From the NCBI GenBank assembly GCA_963580285.1, contig OY757010.1:75310858-75374857 (forward strand): a stretch of DNA of 64,000 nt, given 5' to 3'. Made by a program: the position numbers and the translations under genes. Positions 1 through 10,519 of this stretch are shown here, piece after piece. Within the stretch, counting starts at the first letter, position 1; every line of letters starts with the position of its first letter. The stretch comes from Lucinisca nassula (taxonomy: Eukaryota; Mollusca; Bivalvia; Lucinida; Lucinidae). The notes below the pieces were generated by a model. That model searched no databases. It saw only the letters and a program-made list of their open reading frames with translations, and was not told the origin of the DNA.

Positions 1-16
1 ACATGTATAGGCATTA

Positions 17-347
17 TACAGTCGAACTTCAATGGCTCGAACACCTTTGGGACTTCGAAAATCTGTTCGAAACAGGGGTAGTTCGAGCCACTGAGGTTAC
101 TGTCAGGAGGCAAAACGAGATACTTTTAGACATCTTTTCGGTGTTCTATAATGAATATGTATGCTGTGTTTACTCATTAGAATCTAATGAGTACACACAG
201 CATGCATTTGCAAGATAAAAGACTAAAATCTCCTTAATCATCCCCAACTATTTCTTATGTAGAGGATTTCGCTAGGGCTCAAGAATGGGTTCGACTCATC
301 CATGGTAAACGAGCCATCGGTGTTCGAGCCATCGAAGTTCTACTGTA
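17..347 (+). mobile_element. Pogo-like MITE, family H, copy 1
   Basis: The element begins TACAGTCGAACTTCAATGG and ends with the inverted counterpart CATCGAAGTTCTACTGTA, with TA at each edge. CAGT ends and TA targets fit Tc1/mariner-pogo MITEs; no transposase is present. Its centre at about 165-207 is a palindrome (ATGCTGTGT...ACACAGCAT) whose tip has lost the GCCTCGATGAGGC block seen in the copy at 8901. The 71-aa reading frame across it is MITE sequence, not a gene. Confidence 0.7.
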
Positions 348-870
348 TGTATGATTTGCAACAAATAAAACCAATCTGACACTCCGAACTTGAAAATGGA
401 TTCGTCCCAAACTACTTCTATTAGACATGCACGAATAATTTCCTAAAAAAAACAAAAAAAAACATTGATTACGACATAGGTCATATGAGAAAGATGATTA
501 CAATATGGTAATAATAGTCCCATGCGAGTAATAACGGTAACATTGTGTAATTCACTGCAGCAGGAGAATTGTTCCATAATTCTAATTATTAATTGAGACG
601 GCGCACGACAAAACGTACAGTTCTTTTGCGAGCAGCAAAGACTCAGATCGGTTATCTTATATCTAGATAACTTCTGTAGACAAGGAATATTATGAATAAA
701 TGAAAACATACTACTTTGGGTTATGTTCGGCATGAATCGTAAATGGAAAAATGTTTCGACTTTGAAGGAACTATTACACTTTCATGAAAGCCAGTAAATC
801 TGTTTTTTGTTGTTTGTTTTGTTTGTTTGTTTTCAAAACATTTTCGTGTCCTGTACGAACAGGGGTCTGC
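348..870. other. No gene recognised; AT-rich
   Basis: Only short A- and T-rich stretches are visible. No coding, RNA or repeat signature that I can name. Confidence 0.5.
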
Positions 871-1089
871 TTTTAACCCTGGTCATGCTGAGCCCAGATA
901 TGTCTTATCTTTTAAACAATGTAGATCCAGATCAGATGGCTTCTGAAGTAGCCATCTGATCAGGATCTTCATTGTTTGTCATTCAGATTGTGATTTTTTT
1001 TTTGCAATAATTTGCATCAAGTAATCTGATAAGTTGATTATCAGTAGTGGCTGTGGCATATTTAACTATTCAGCAGGGCAAGGGTTAAA
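871..1089 (+). mobile_element. Hairpin MITE with TTTAACCC ends (contains K palindrome)
   Basis: The ends TTTTAACCCTGGTCATGCTG and CAGCAGGGCAAGGGTTAAA are imperfect inverted repeats. Inside, 914-977 is a near-perfect palindrome with a GATCAGATGGC / GCCATCTGATC stem (hairpin family K). The part after the palindrome reappears inverted at 1565-1738. Confidence 0.55.
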
Positions 1090-1156
1090 GGAAAGACTTT
1101 GCTCGCACGGCACAAATTCTTTTCTTTCTTTAAAATTCTTTACTTTAGGAGTAGAT

Positions 1157-1557
1157 CATTATGAAAATTTAACCAGCAAAAATATATTAAAATTTTTGGA
1201 TAAAAAAAATTGATATTATTTTCATATTTCTGCTCAAAACATAGATTGTAGGTACTCGTTAGACACAGTACCCGCTCTTTTGATTTTAAGTTGAAATAAG
1301 ACGAAATAATGTATATCCCTGTAAACCCCAGTTTTACTATATAAAAGTGGGGTTTAAGGGGTTAAAATTATGTAGGTTTGTTTTCGTCAAAGATTGTTGG
1401 TACTCGTTAGAACCGCCTCGATGAGGCGGTTTTAACGAGTACCCACAATCTATTGTTTTAGCAAAAATAAGAAAAATATCAGAACATTTCATCTTAAAAT
1501 GTTCATTTTTGGGCGATAAAGGGTGCAATGTATTTGTATAGGCGTAGTTTCGTAATG
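1157..1557. mobile_element. Composite of two family-C palindromic MITEs
   Basis: A first, decayed copy (1157 to about 1391) runs from CATTATGAAAA to a TTTGTTTTCGTCA end with a broken central hairpin. A second partial copy starts at about 1390 and carries the intact palindrome CTCGTTAGAACCGCC/GGCGGTTTTAACGAG around 1405-1443. It ends ATAGGCGTAGTTTCGTAATG. Confidence 0.65.
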
Positions 1558-1564
1558 CATGACG

Positions 1565-1738
1565 TTTTAACCCTTCTCTTGCTGAATATTCAGATTAGCC
1601 ACACCCATTTCTGACTTTGAACCAATCAGATTACTTGATGCAACTTATTCCCACAAATTCATAAATTGAATGTCAAACAGTGTAGATCCTGATCAGATGG
1701 CTTCTTCAGAAGCCATCTGATCTGGATCTACACTGTTT
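1565..1738 (-). mobile_element. TTTAACCC hairpin MITE, second copy, partial
   Basis: TTTTAACCCTTCTCTTGCTG at the left and the K palindrome at 1675-1738 (GTGTAGATCC...GGATCTACAC) repeat the 871-1089 element in inverted order. The second end is not visible. Confidence 0.5.
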
Positions 1739-2134
1739 CCAAAGATCGGGGTTGTCGTGAACAGCAAGATAAGCGTTAACAGGAAGGTTCGAAAGTTGTT
1801 TTCTCTGATCTGGGTGTGTGCTGCTATCTTAGTTGCTGAAATTGCGCAGATTATCCCAGAACAAGGAAGTTTACTGGACAAAACTATACTTCAAATATTG
1901 CTTGATTTGTCTTTCTTTGGGTGCGCATGTTACGTAATAAAAGTAAGCACTGTTTCGGTCGATTGCCCTGGAATTGGTCCTGTTTTTTGCGAGGACCCAG
2001 ACCAGACTGCGCTTATTCTGACCTGAGTTTTTGCTGTACGCATACGTCCGAGGGCGATTTCGCTTCATGCTCGTAGCACCTATTTGCCATGTCATCAGTA
2101 ACAATTCCGAATGGTGTGTTTAATAAGTCCATCG
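1739..2134. other. No gene recognised
   Basis: Overlapping short open frames on both strands (60-90 aa) have no recognisable motif. I take them as chance. Confidence 0.4.
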
Positions 2135-2372
2135 GGGCTTGGGCTGTCTGGAACTGGGGTACTGGTAAACCGCTTAGGTTTAAGCCTGCCCAGGAGAAGT
2201 GAGCTAGTCGGACCGCTCCTTTAACCCTAGAGGTTTCTATGGGCGGGAGGGCTTGAGATGTCATTTCATCTCAATGTTGGGTAAAAGTCTCACAAAAACG
2301 GAAGTAACGTCTCCAACATGACTTATTTAGTGTTGACCGGTACGTTAAACCTCAGCTCAAACAAACGAAATA
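2135..2372 (+). mobile_element. SINE-B copy 1
   Basis: A 5'-truncated SINE-B. It has the block ACTGGTAAACCGCTTA...TAAGCCTGCCCAGG, the GAGATGTCATTTCATCTCAA stretch and the tail ACGTTAAACCTCAGCTCAAA followed by CAAACG. Orientation is set by the tail. Confidence 0.7.
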
Positions 2373-2381
2373 AGTAGCTCA

Positions 2382-2535
2382 ACTGGCCTCGGTTGCTCAG
2401 CCGGATAAGCGTCTGACAGGGAACCAGGAGTTCGATACCTGCCAGGGTTGGCAAAATTATTTTGTGAAGATTGATCATGAAATCTTTTCCATGACCATTC
2501 TCTCCATTCCGCTGGTTCGATAAATGGCTGCTGTC
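2382..2535 (+). mobile_element. SINE-A copy, tRNA-like head, 3'-truncated
   Basis: The segment GGCCTCGGTTGCTCAGCCGG contains an A-box-like TTGCTCAGCCGG. GAGTTCGATACC is a B-box-like stretch. The following GATTGATCATGAAATCTTTT matches the body of the fuller copy at 50872. It sits directly after the tail of SINE-B copy 1. Confidence 0.65.
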
Positions 2536-2761
2536 ATTTTTGGGCGAAAGAATGTTAACCGCTGCCCCCAAAATAGCATTTTAGAGGAAGTTGGGAAAGG
2601 GATGCAAGTCAGGAAACCGATAGGCGAATTAGGTAAAATTGGAAAGGAAATGGAGAAAAAGAAGAAACAAAGTACCCAATCTACTACAAACACAACCAGC
2701 CTTGCCAAACTGTTAGCCAATACAGTCCCGCAGACTTTCCTTAAAATGTTTATCAATAACC

Positions 2762-2788
<27 letters not shown>
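2762..2788. repeat. Homopolymer A27
   Basis: An uninterrupted run of A, possibly an old retroposon tail. The open frame crossing it is not a gene. Confidence 0.8.
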
Positions 2789-2792
<4 letters not shown>

Positions 2793-3649
2793 GATGCTTC
2801 ACTGTAAATTGAGCCCTTCGAATAATCAAAGCACTGACAATACTGGTGGATCGAGTGTCTCTGGGTACACTGAATATGCTCGCAAAATGGCTCTGAACGG
2901 GGTCTTCATCTGTTTCATATAACCATTATTGTTTATTGGGTATACCATTGGGTTATTCACATGAAAAATAGCCTGGGGTGGCATTACTAAATAATTGAGA
3001 GAGTAGTTTTCCAAACAAGTTGCGGACTGATCTAACGTCGCGCGACAAAGTAAGTGCCGTCATCGTCGCAAAATGACGTCATTAACGCCCTCGTGATGTG
3101 TGAACGGACTAAGCGTCTGTTCTAACATAGTTCATTAATCTTGTGTCATCTGTCAATGGAAAGCCTGACCACAGAATTAGATTTGAAGAAAAAAAGTAGT
3201 CCCAAACAGTGAAAAATAAAATTGATATCAGTCACGGTTTGAAACAGTGACAATAACTTTTTTGATTTCACTGAGAAATCTCTATATTTCATTGAAAAGC
3301 ATGTAAGAAAACCCTGTTTTCACCGCGCGACAAAAATAGCACGGCTACGTGTATAAATAAACGTTACCTGAATTTTGCAGGCGGAAAGCATCAGGAACTT
3401 TAGACCAAAAAGGGACACAGCATTTTTGGTACAGCTTCGATAATTGGTAGAATTTGTATAACTGCGTGGCGGATAAGAATTTTGACCTATATTTAGTTCA
3501 CATATAGATTTTTTTTTTTTTAAATTACTTCATTTAATCTCTATTTGACAAAAATAATCTTTACAGTAATTATTCTTTCACAGTTATTATTCAGCGAGCT
3601 TCCAAAGTGCAAGGTTACTTGATCAACCCATATGTGGCTACTTATTCTC
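2789..3649. other. No gene recognised
   Basis: Holds two TGACGTCA-like sites near 3073 and several T/A runs. No convincing frame or named repeat. Confidence 0.4.
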
Positions 3650-3812
3650 CGCCCCGCCCATCGGGGCGGGAAGAAATAGATTGGGATGCACGGTGCTTCC
3701 ACGCAGAGCTGAAACCGAAAGCACATGAGTACTGGCAAACCGCTTAGAGGGTTCTAAGCCTGCACAGGCAAAGTGGTGAGAGTCGGACCGTCCATACATA
3801 TAAACCCTATTT
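3650..3812 (+). mobile_element. SINE-B copy 2, 3'-truncated
   Basis: Begins at the head CCGCCCATCGGGGC, then GCTTCCACGCAGAGCTGAAA, the AAACCGCTTAGAGG...CTAAGCCTGC block and GAGTCGGACCGTCC. It stops before the tail. Confidence 0.7.
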
Positions 3813-3945
3813 GAGTTTACAACATCTATTTCTTTAAGAAATGCATACAAAAGCCCCTGTATTTCTCATCATAGTGCTCCTTTTGGGGATTTTATAGCAA
3901 CATCAATAGAATGGCAACATGTTTGGAAACAGGCGGATCCACGCA

Positions 3946-4254
3946 TGGGATTTTGTTTTGTTTGATTTGAGGTTTAACTTCCCCGACAACACTGTACATG
4001 TCATTTTGGAGACGTTGCTTCCAAATTTGTTGGACTTTTACCCGACATTGAGATGAAATGACATCTGAAGTCCTGTCGCCCAATGACACCAATTGGGTTT
4101 ATAAGCATAGACGGTCCAACCGGCATCGCTTTGCCTGGGCATGCTTAGATTCTCTAAGCGGTTTACCAGTACTCGTGTGCGGCTGGTTTCAGCTCTGCGT
4201 GGAAGCCACCTGCAGCCCATCTATTTCTTCAAGCCCCGATGGGCGGGGGCAATG
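3946..4254 (-). mobile_element. SINE-B copy 3, near full length
   Basis: Reverse orientation. The tail TTTGATTTGAGGTTTAAC is at the left and the head AAGCCCCGATGGGCGGG at the right. At ~300 bp it is one of the most complete copies. The open frame starting MTSEVLSPNDTNWVYKH is the antisense SINE reading that recurs in the other copies. Confidence 0.8.
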
Positions 4255-4483
4255 AGATAATCTTTAAGAAAGCGTACCTATGTAGAAAAAGCTGTCTTTC
4301 ATGACTCGGAAAATATAGCGGATCTTTACAAGAGTAGTCATTTCATAGAGAATTGACCACGTGTGTAAGATTCTGTTTATCATGAATCGACTTGTAAAAT
4401 CGGATTTCATTTCCGAAGAAGTTAGAAAAAAAGGTTTGTCTCGGACTGCGCCATGACGTTACGCGCCTGTAACCATGTGTTAT

Positions 4484-4972
4484 TTAAGAAATAAATCAGT
4501 TCTAACTGTGATTTGTTGAGTAACAAATCACAGTCTGTCGGTCAGTTGTAAATAGACAAAACAATCGCGCTACTACGCGCGAGTGATTTGTCTATTTACA
4601 ACAGACCAACAAAATGTGATTAGCGCGAGTGATTTGTCTATTTACAATTGACCGACAAACTGTGATTTATTACACAACAAATCACAGCCTAGAGTTGATC
4701 TATTTCGATTCTAACACCAAAAATCGGCAATAACGTTGTTGTTTTCTCCAAATTCACATTGTTAGAAGAAATCCCGCTAAAATTATTGACTGTAACACAA
4801 GCATTTATGCCCTTTTGTAACATTTTCGGCGCCAGAAACTGACGTTACCCCGTCTAACGTCAAGGAATCTACGAGTGACGTCATAAATTAACAGCTTTAA
4901 ATTACGTTACTCGGCACTCCATTGCGCCCCGTGATTTGTTGCATAGTAAAACACAGTTCCTTTCCACCACGA
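4484..4972 (+). mobile_element. Family-D palindromic element, copy 1
   Basis: Starts AAGAAATAAATCAGTTCTAA and carries a long palindrome of AAATCACAGT / ACTGTGATTT arms with GATTTGTCTATTTACAAC inside. It continues through TCTAACACCAAAAATCGGC to TGACGTCAT and ends near AAAACACAGTTCC. The inner hairpin is partly duplicated at about 4550-4660. Confidence 0.65.
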
Positions 4973-5401
4973 CGCCAGCTGAGTGATGCCGGACAGTGAT
5001 CCCGAGGGACGGATTTTTCTATCCACCCCTCACACCCAGATAGGATTCTTTTTCTTGCATACCTTCCATTTCTTAGCGCAGATTTTTAATGCTGCTGTCA
5101 CTTCGGATACCGACGTCCGCCATATTGTGATGACAGTAAGGATGTTTAGTGACGTCACGTCACGTCAACCTTAACGACGGCGCATATGAGGTCGTATTCA
5201 ACCAGCGCATTTATCAAACAAGCGAGAATATTCTTTTTTGGGTAAGAACACCAGGGTTAGAACAGAATTTCTATCCCAAGCTAAAACTATAGATTTCCTT
5301 ATCTGGTGTACAGGAATACACATTTTATAACATGACGTTAAAAAATAAATGCCAGCGACGTTATATGATAAGAGAGTTGATTAAATAGAGATTAATACAT
5401 G
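4973..5401. other. No gene recognised
   Basis: Contains clustered GTGACGTCACGTCACGTCA (5150-5168), tandem CRE-like sites. No coding signal. Confidence 0.4.
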
Positions 5402-5549
5402 TACATCTTAAGTTTAAAATACGGGAAATATTTTTCCGAGAGACTTGCAAATCAAGTAAACAAACGAGTGCGAATGCACGAGTTTGTTTATAAGATTTGT
5501 AATGTTCGAGGGAAATATTTCCTGAATTCAAAACTAAAGATGTATTAAT
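5402..5549. repeat. Imperfect inverted repeat (hairpin)
   Basis: ACATCTTAAGTTTAAAAT at the left pairs with ATTCAAAACTAAAGATGT at the right. The inner arms carry AAACAAACGAGTGCGAATGC against GCACGAGTTTGTTTA. Confidence 0.6.
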
Positions 5550-5785
5550 GTTTATATTACATTTATTAAATCGGCCGTTTTGGCCTTTCTAACGTCTAAA
5601 ACTGACGTAATTAGCGCTCTGACGTGATGTAATTTGTCCCGATTTTGGCGCGTCATAGTGCATGATGACGTTCGAAAGGAAATATATCCCCGCCTGAAAG
5701 GAATATTTTCCCTGCAGGAAAATATCATTTTTATTTCCCCCCAAAATTACTTAAAATAGCAGCAAAACTGTAATATATCATTGTT

Positions 5786-5912
5786 CTCTATATAATAAAT
5801 AATTTGTTGCCCTTGTGTGAGGGGAATATGGCGATTTGTTCACCCGAGCAGGTAATATTGGACGAGGGCAATATTACCTGTCGAGGGTATTCCCCTCACA
5901 CAAGAACAATAA
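5786..5912. repeat. Inverted repeat (hairpin)
   Basis: CCCTTGTGTGAGGGGAATA pairs with TATTCCCCTCACACAAGA, and inner GGTAATATTG pairs with CAATATTACC. Confidence 0.7.
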
Positions 5913-5973
5913 ATAAATAATAGCCAAACAAACTCCACTTTTCCTCTGTATAAAGTGATTAATACAAGGTTAT

Positions 5974-6183
5974 TACAATAAAATTCCGCTATTAAGACCA
6001 CCTAAAATTGAGACTAAATCTGCTTTTAAAAGCTTATTCAGAAGGCTTCATTTATTATTTCTTTGTCCATTCTACACTTAGTGACTACATATAAGAGACC
6101 ACATTTGGGACTGTTCAAAAGTGGTCTAAAAGACCACTTTTGAACAGTTCCAAAGGTGGTCTTACTATAGGAATTTTACTGTA
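5974..6183 (+). mobile_element. Pogo-like MITE, family P, copy 1
   Basis: The left end TACAATAAAATTCCGCTATT and right end CTATAGGAATTTTACTGTA are inverted repeats with TA edges. Inside is a perfect hairpin with the stem ACTGTTCAAAAGTGGTCT. A second, interrupted copy is at 16677-17071. Confidence 0.7.
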
Positions 6184-6240
6184 ACTACAGGGACTTGTTG
6201 CGACGAAGATCTTTATAATGTCATCAGTATCAATGATAGT

Positions 6241-6508
6241 CATCACGAAAACACGCCTATATAATTTTGACCCACTTGAACCTCACTTTTATATAGTGGA
6301 ACTGGGGTTTACAGCGGTAAACCATATTTTTCTTATTACTGCTCTAAAATATAGATTGTGAGTACTCAATGAGGCGGTTCTAACGAGTACCCACAATCAA
6401 TATTTTGAGCAGAAATAAGAAAAATATAATAATTTTTCATCTTCAAATTTTCATTTTTTTTCGGCGATAAAGGTTACAATGTATTGGTATTGGTATGTTT
6501 TTGTAATG
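6241..6508 (+). mobile_element. Family-C palindromic MITE (subfamily I)
   Basis: Ends CATCACGAAAACACGCCTAT and TTTTTGTAATG. It has the family blocks TTATATAGTGGAACTGGGGT and TTTCTTATTACTGCTC. The central palindrome is partly deleted on the left arm (GAGTACTCAATGAGGCGG). Confidence 0.75.
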
Positions 6509-7261
6509 TTAAGGAAAACATGTATCTCTTTGCAGCCAAAATCAAATAAAACTTACAGTCAGTCTGTTTTAAAATTTCCTTTTCAAAGAAATAAAACATA
6601 CGATGAACGCTAACTTTTATCCGAACATAATTATTCAAGACTCCTGTCAATGCTATTGATTCTTTTGTAAAAACAAACTGACAAGACATGCATTCTCGGA
6701 AACAAAATTAAGGACAAAATCCCTAGACCAGAAATATCTGTAATGAAAAATTTATAAAACTTCTGAAACTTCAATAATATTCTAATGGTTTTGTGATGTA
6801 AGCTGTTCGCTGCTATTAACCGGGGGTGAAATATGTCTGCTTTCCTGCAAACGTGCAACAACGAGAGACGATTGAAATCCCGCGTCTTAACCCTTACACC
6901 CCCGAGTTTCTGACATTAACTCCTCCTCTGAATTTGGAAGCGCCCAGTCTTTTAAGGGCAATGGAAACGCCCGCAGATTATCCCGCCGTTTTCAAAGGGA
7001 GACAACTTTTGGGACTTCCTGTTCGCTTTTATATAAGCTCTGTCCCACTGAGAAAGAGGTCTACTCTTAAAGAAAAGAATTTGCTCCTCTGTCTTTAAAG
7101 AGATGACTCCTTATTGACACGGGAGACAAAATACTTTTGCAGGAGGTTCCCATTCCCCTTAAATGGGGTTTTGTTTCTGAAGAAGCCCAGAAGTATTTCA
7201 ATAGAAAACATAGGGGTGTCACGGACGGCGTCGCCAGTGACGTTACGCGGCAGTAACCACT
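6509..7261. other. No gene recognised
   Basis: A 90-aa frame at 6826-7098 (starts MKYVCFPANVQQRE) is open but shows no domain I recognise. An overlapping minus-strand frame exists. Neither is called. Confidence 0.35.
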
Positions 7262-7441
7262 TATTTACTTCGTACAGAAATTACCGGTCACTATTTTTTT
7301 TATATTAGTCAAGTTCATATCGCACGTAGATAAGCAGTCTTGTTCACAATAGAACTACTTTCAAATCCATGCATTTCAGTTCTAACAAAGTGCATGCAGC
7401 GCATTTTATGCTGTCAAATATGACCTACCTGCAATCTGTTT
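7262..7441 (-). mobile_element. Dispersed repeat, family T, copy 1
   Basis: Its reverse complement shares AAACAGATTGCAGGTAGGTC, CATATTTGACAGCATAAAAT and the following ~120 bp with 18876-19125. No coding content, and ends are undefined. Confidence 0.55.
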
Positions 7442-7483
7442 AGATGACTCTAGCACTGATGGTGCGTTTACCTTGGCTGATAC

Positions 7484-7763
7484 CATCACGCTAACAAGTC
7501 CGTGAATTGAACACCCCCTTACACCCCACTTTATATAGAGACACCAGAGGTTTACGAGGGTATACATTATTTTCTTTATTTCTGCTCCTAGACATAGGTT
7601 GTGGGTACTCGTTAGAACCGCTTCAATGAGGCGGTTCTAACGAGCTCCAACTACCTTTGTTTTGAGTATAAATAAGGACAATATCACAAATTTTCATCAG
7701 AAAAAATGACCATTTTGGAGATGTAAAAATTGCACTATGACGTACGGGTGTGTTATTGTAATG
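7484..7763 (+). mobile_element. Family-C palindromic MITE (subfamily II)
   Basis: Starts CATCACGCTAACAAGTCCGTG and ends GTACGGGTGTGTTATTGTAATG. The centre is ACTCGTTAGAACCGC/GCGGTTCTAACGAG. Subfamily II shares the core with subfamily I but has different terminal ~40 bp. Confidence 0.75.
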
Positions 7764-7799
7764 GAAATCATTTCATAGTTCCCGCACATGGCACATAAT

Positions 7800-7882
7800 A
7801 TTGACTCAATTTTGGACCAACGTTCAAACGTTGTTGTGAAACAATGTATACAACCTTGTTTCAACGTTGAGTGCCTGCTGGG
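7800..7882 (+). mobile_element. Fragment of family-M MITE
   Basis: AACGTT-type repeats end in GAGTGCCTGCTGGG, the terminal sequence of the complete M element at 41646-41794. The left end is missing. Confidence 0.45.
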
Positions 7883-7892
7883 TTGGCACAAC

Positions 7893-8900
7893 TAGAGTGA
7901 AATCAACGCAGTGAGAATAGCAGTGGAAATTCTGTCTTGAACTCTAAGGACCAGATTTTGTGTTGAGTTCCTCATCGTGATTGGCCTTTGTGCCATCGCA
8001 ACAGCTGAAACAATTGATCTTTTGTGATGAAAGTGAAGTTCAGTCCTAACAGCGGAAGTGTGTGACATTTGTGATGAGTGTTCCATAGACCAGCTAAAGC
8101 GTTTGGCCTTTGCGCTAAAAGCCCCTTCTATCAACTGAAGTAATTGAAAGTCCAGCGGTAACAGCTGAAACTTTTGGCATTTGTGGTGAGGGTTCCATTG
8201 TATAGCCTTAGATTTTGGCCTTGATGATGAAAGCCTCTTGGTAACATTTTGCGTTGATAGTCCTATAGTATTTGTGATGAAAGTATACAAGAAATACATG
8301 TATCTGAATGTTGAAAGACCTTTCGATCCAACTGAAACTTTCGACTGTTTGTGATTGAACCCCCATCCTAACAGCTGAGGATGTTGTTGTAACTCGTAAC
8401 AGCTGAAGTTTTTAGACCTTTGTGACGAGAGACCCATCATAACAGCTTTAACTTTTGATCTTTGAAAGTCCATTCGTTCCAGCTGCAGCTTTTGACCTTT
8501 GTGATAAATATGCACATAAAACATTTGACGTTTCTGGCCTTTAGGTTGAACTGAAAGTCCAAAAACAAAAGACAGATTTTAAAAGCTTTTGTTCTTGCGA
8601 TGAGAGTCCAATTGTAACAGATGAAGCTTCTGGCCTATGTGCTGAAGGTCTCGGCGCAACAGTTGCAGTTTTGATCTTTGTGATGAGAGTCACTTTGTAA
8701 GAGCCTTACGTTTTGGCCTTTAATTTGAAATTCTCATCGTAACAGGTGAAGCTTAAGGACTTTGTAAAGAGAGTCCACTCGCTTTTCACCTATGTGATGA
8801 AAGTCAGCTGAGGCGTTTGACCTGTGTGATGAAAGTCCTGCCGCAAGAGGTTAACCTTTCGGCCTTTGTGCTGAACATCCCATTATAACAGTTCCCGTAA
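7893..8900 (-). repeat. Degenerate tandem array, part 1
   Basis: Repeats of a ~55-60 bp unit resembling GTAACAGCTGAAGCTTTTGG then CCTTTGTGATGAAAGTCC, strongly diverged. The 210-aa frame at 7892-8524 reads through the repeats (recurrent QRSK, HHKRS-type stretches) and is not taken as a gene. The array continues after the MITE at 8901-9243. Strand follows the open frame and is arbitrary. Confidence 0.65.
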
Positions 8901-9243
8901 TACTTCGATGGCTCGAACAACGATGGCTCGTTCACCATGGATGTGTCAAACCCATTCTTGAGCCCCTAGCGAAATCCTCTACATAAGAAATAGTGGGGGC
9001 TAATTAAGGAGATTTAAGTCATTTATCTTGCAAATGTATGCTGTGTGTACTCATTAGAATCGCCTCGATGAGGCGATTCTAATGAGTACACACAGCATAC
9101 ATTTTCATTATAGAACGCCGAAAAGATGTCTAAAAGTACCTCGTTATGCCTCCTGGCAGTAACCATCAGTGGCTCGAACTACCCCTGTCTCTAACAGATT
9201 TTCGAGGTCCCAAAGGTGTTCGAGCCATTGAAGTTCGACTGTA
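8901..9243 (-). mobile_element. Pogo-like MITE, family H, copy 2 (with full central palindrome)
   Basis: Inverted relative to copy 1. The right end is CATTGAAGTTCGACTGTA; the left end has lost about 7 bases (TACTTCGATGGCTCG). The centre, about 9034-9103, is a perfect palindrome with ACTCATTAGAATCGCC / GGCGATTCTAATGAGT. It is inserted into the tandem array. Confidence 0.75.
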
Positions 9244-9892
9244 GTTTTTGTGTGTGTGTTTTTTTTTGTAATTAAATCCCTTTGAAGCCACTGACATTGA
9301 CTTTTGGGATGCAAGTCCACACGTAACAGCGGAATCTGTGAACCTTCGTGATGGAAGTCAACGCGTAATAGCTGGAGCTTTTGACCTATGTGATAAAAGA
9401 CCAACAGTAACAGGTAAGCATACGGCTGTTGGGGTAACAAAAACACGTTCGTAATAGCTGGAGCTTTTGACCTATGTGATAAAAGACCAACAGTAACAGG
9501 TAAGCATACGGCTGTTGGGGTAACGAAAACACGTTCGTAACAGGTGAAGCTTTTGACCTATGTGATAAAAGACCAACAGTAACAGGTTAGCATACGGCTG
9601 TTGGGGTAACAAAAACACGTTCGTAATAGCTGAAGCTTTTGACCTATGTGATAAAAGACCGACAGTAACAGGTAAGCATACGGCTGGTGTGATAAGAAAA
9701 CACGTTCGTAATAGGTGAAGCTTTTGACCTATGTGATAAAAGACCAACAGTAACAGGTAAGCATACGGCTGTTGGGGTAACAAAAACACGTTCGTAACAG
9801 GTGAAGCTTTTGGTCTTTGTGATGAACGTACCCGTGAAGATTTGAACCTTTGTGCTACATGTAAAAGTCAACACGTAACACATGAAACATCC
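9244..9892 (-). repeat. Tandem array, part 2, with ~87-bp higher-order unit
   Basis: After the MITE the array resumes. From about 9447 to 9830 there are near-identical ~87-bp units containing GACCTATGTGATAAAAGACC, CAACAGTAACAGGTAAGC and ATACGGCTGTTGGGGTAAC, much more alike than the units of part 1. The peptide repeat read across it (LPVTVGLLSHRSKAS) comes from this array. Confidence 0.8.
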
Positions 9893-10136
9893 GGGGCCAG
9901 TTGTTCAAAACTAACGACGCCGTTAGTTAACGTATCGTTAAAACTTTGATCATTAAATATGGCAATTATGCTGAAATTTTTGCTGAAAAGAATGTGAGCA
10001 GCTTTTGCGGACGCAAAAGCTGCTCACATTTTTTCAGCAAAAATACCAAAATTTACGATATTGTACTTGCTAGAAGAGTTAACAATATGACCACTAACGA
10101 GCTCGTTAAGCTAACGATGCTTTAAACAACTGGCCC
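9893..10136 (+). mobile_element. MITE family F, copy 1
   Basis: Terminal inverted repeats GGGGCCAGTTGTTCAAA / TTTAAACAACTGGCCCC, with a central perfect hairpin (GTGAGCAGCTTTTGC / GCAAAAGCTGCTCAC). Its second copy at 10619 is inverted. Confidence 0.8.
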
Positions 10137-10175
10137 CCGGCCTTTAATTTAATTTTATGTAATGAGAATTTAATT

Positions 10176-10514
10176 TTAAGTAATGTCGGTTGGTGCCTGA
10201 TGCTCTGTCTCTGGTCTCGGGTCAGATCCATCGGAATCTAACTGCTAGTTTCTTTCTGTCGAGTCCTCAACGTTGATTCATCTCGGCGGTTCGTCTGTCA
10301 CGGTTTATTTTGTTATGGTTTGTCTTTGAGTGAGTGTATCGCTTATATGTTTTTGTTTTGGATAGCCAGCTGTCATTTTGGCTTTCTTCAGTTGGTGTTT
10401 CCATTAGGGTCTGGTTGTTTCGTGTTTGTGCTTCTTTCCCGTTGGTGTCTCTGATGGGAGCTGTGGGTTGATTGTATCGATTCCTGATCATTGCCTTCAC
10501 TTCTATTTTGTACA
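10176..10514 (+). mobile_element. Retroelement J 3' region, copy
   Basis: Starts TAATGTCGGTTGGTGCCTGA and carries GTCGAGTCCTCAACG, TTTTGGATAGCC and TTTCCATTAGGGTCTG. It ends TGATCATTGCCTTCACTTCTA TTTTG, the common 3' end of J copies. It matches sequence following the reverse-transcriptase relic at 55.0-55.5 kb. An internal part is missing compared with the copy at 32286. Confidence 0.65.
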
Positions 10515-10519
10515 GAAAG

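Noticed and set aside
4484..4680. Regularly repeated ATCACAGT/GATTTGTC words resembling a CRISPR array.
   Set aside because: Repeats are arms of one palindromic MITE, spacing is irregular, spacers are not unique and the DNA is eukaryotic.
7892..8524. A 210-aa open frame, the longest in the window.
   Set aside because: It lies entirely within a degenerate tandem array, has repeat-derived composition and matches no family I know.
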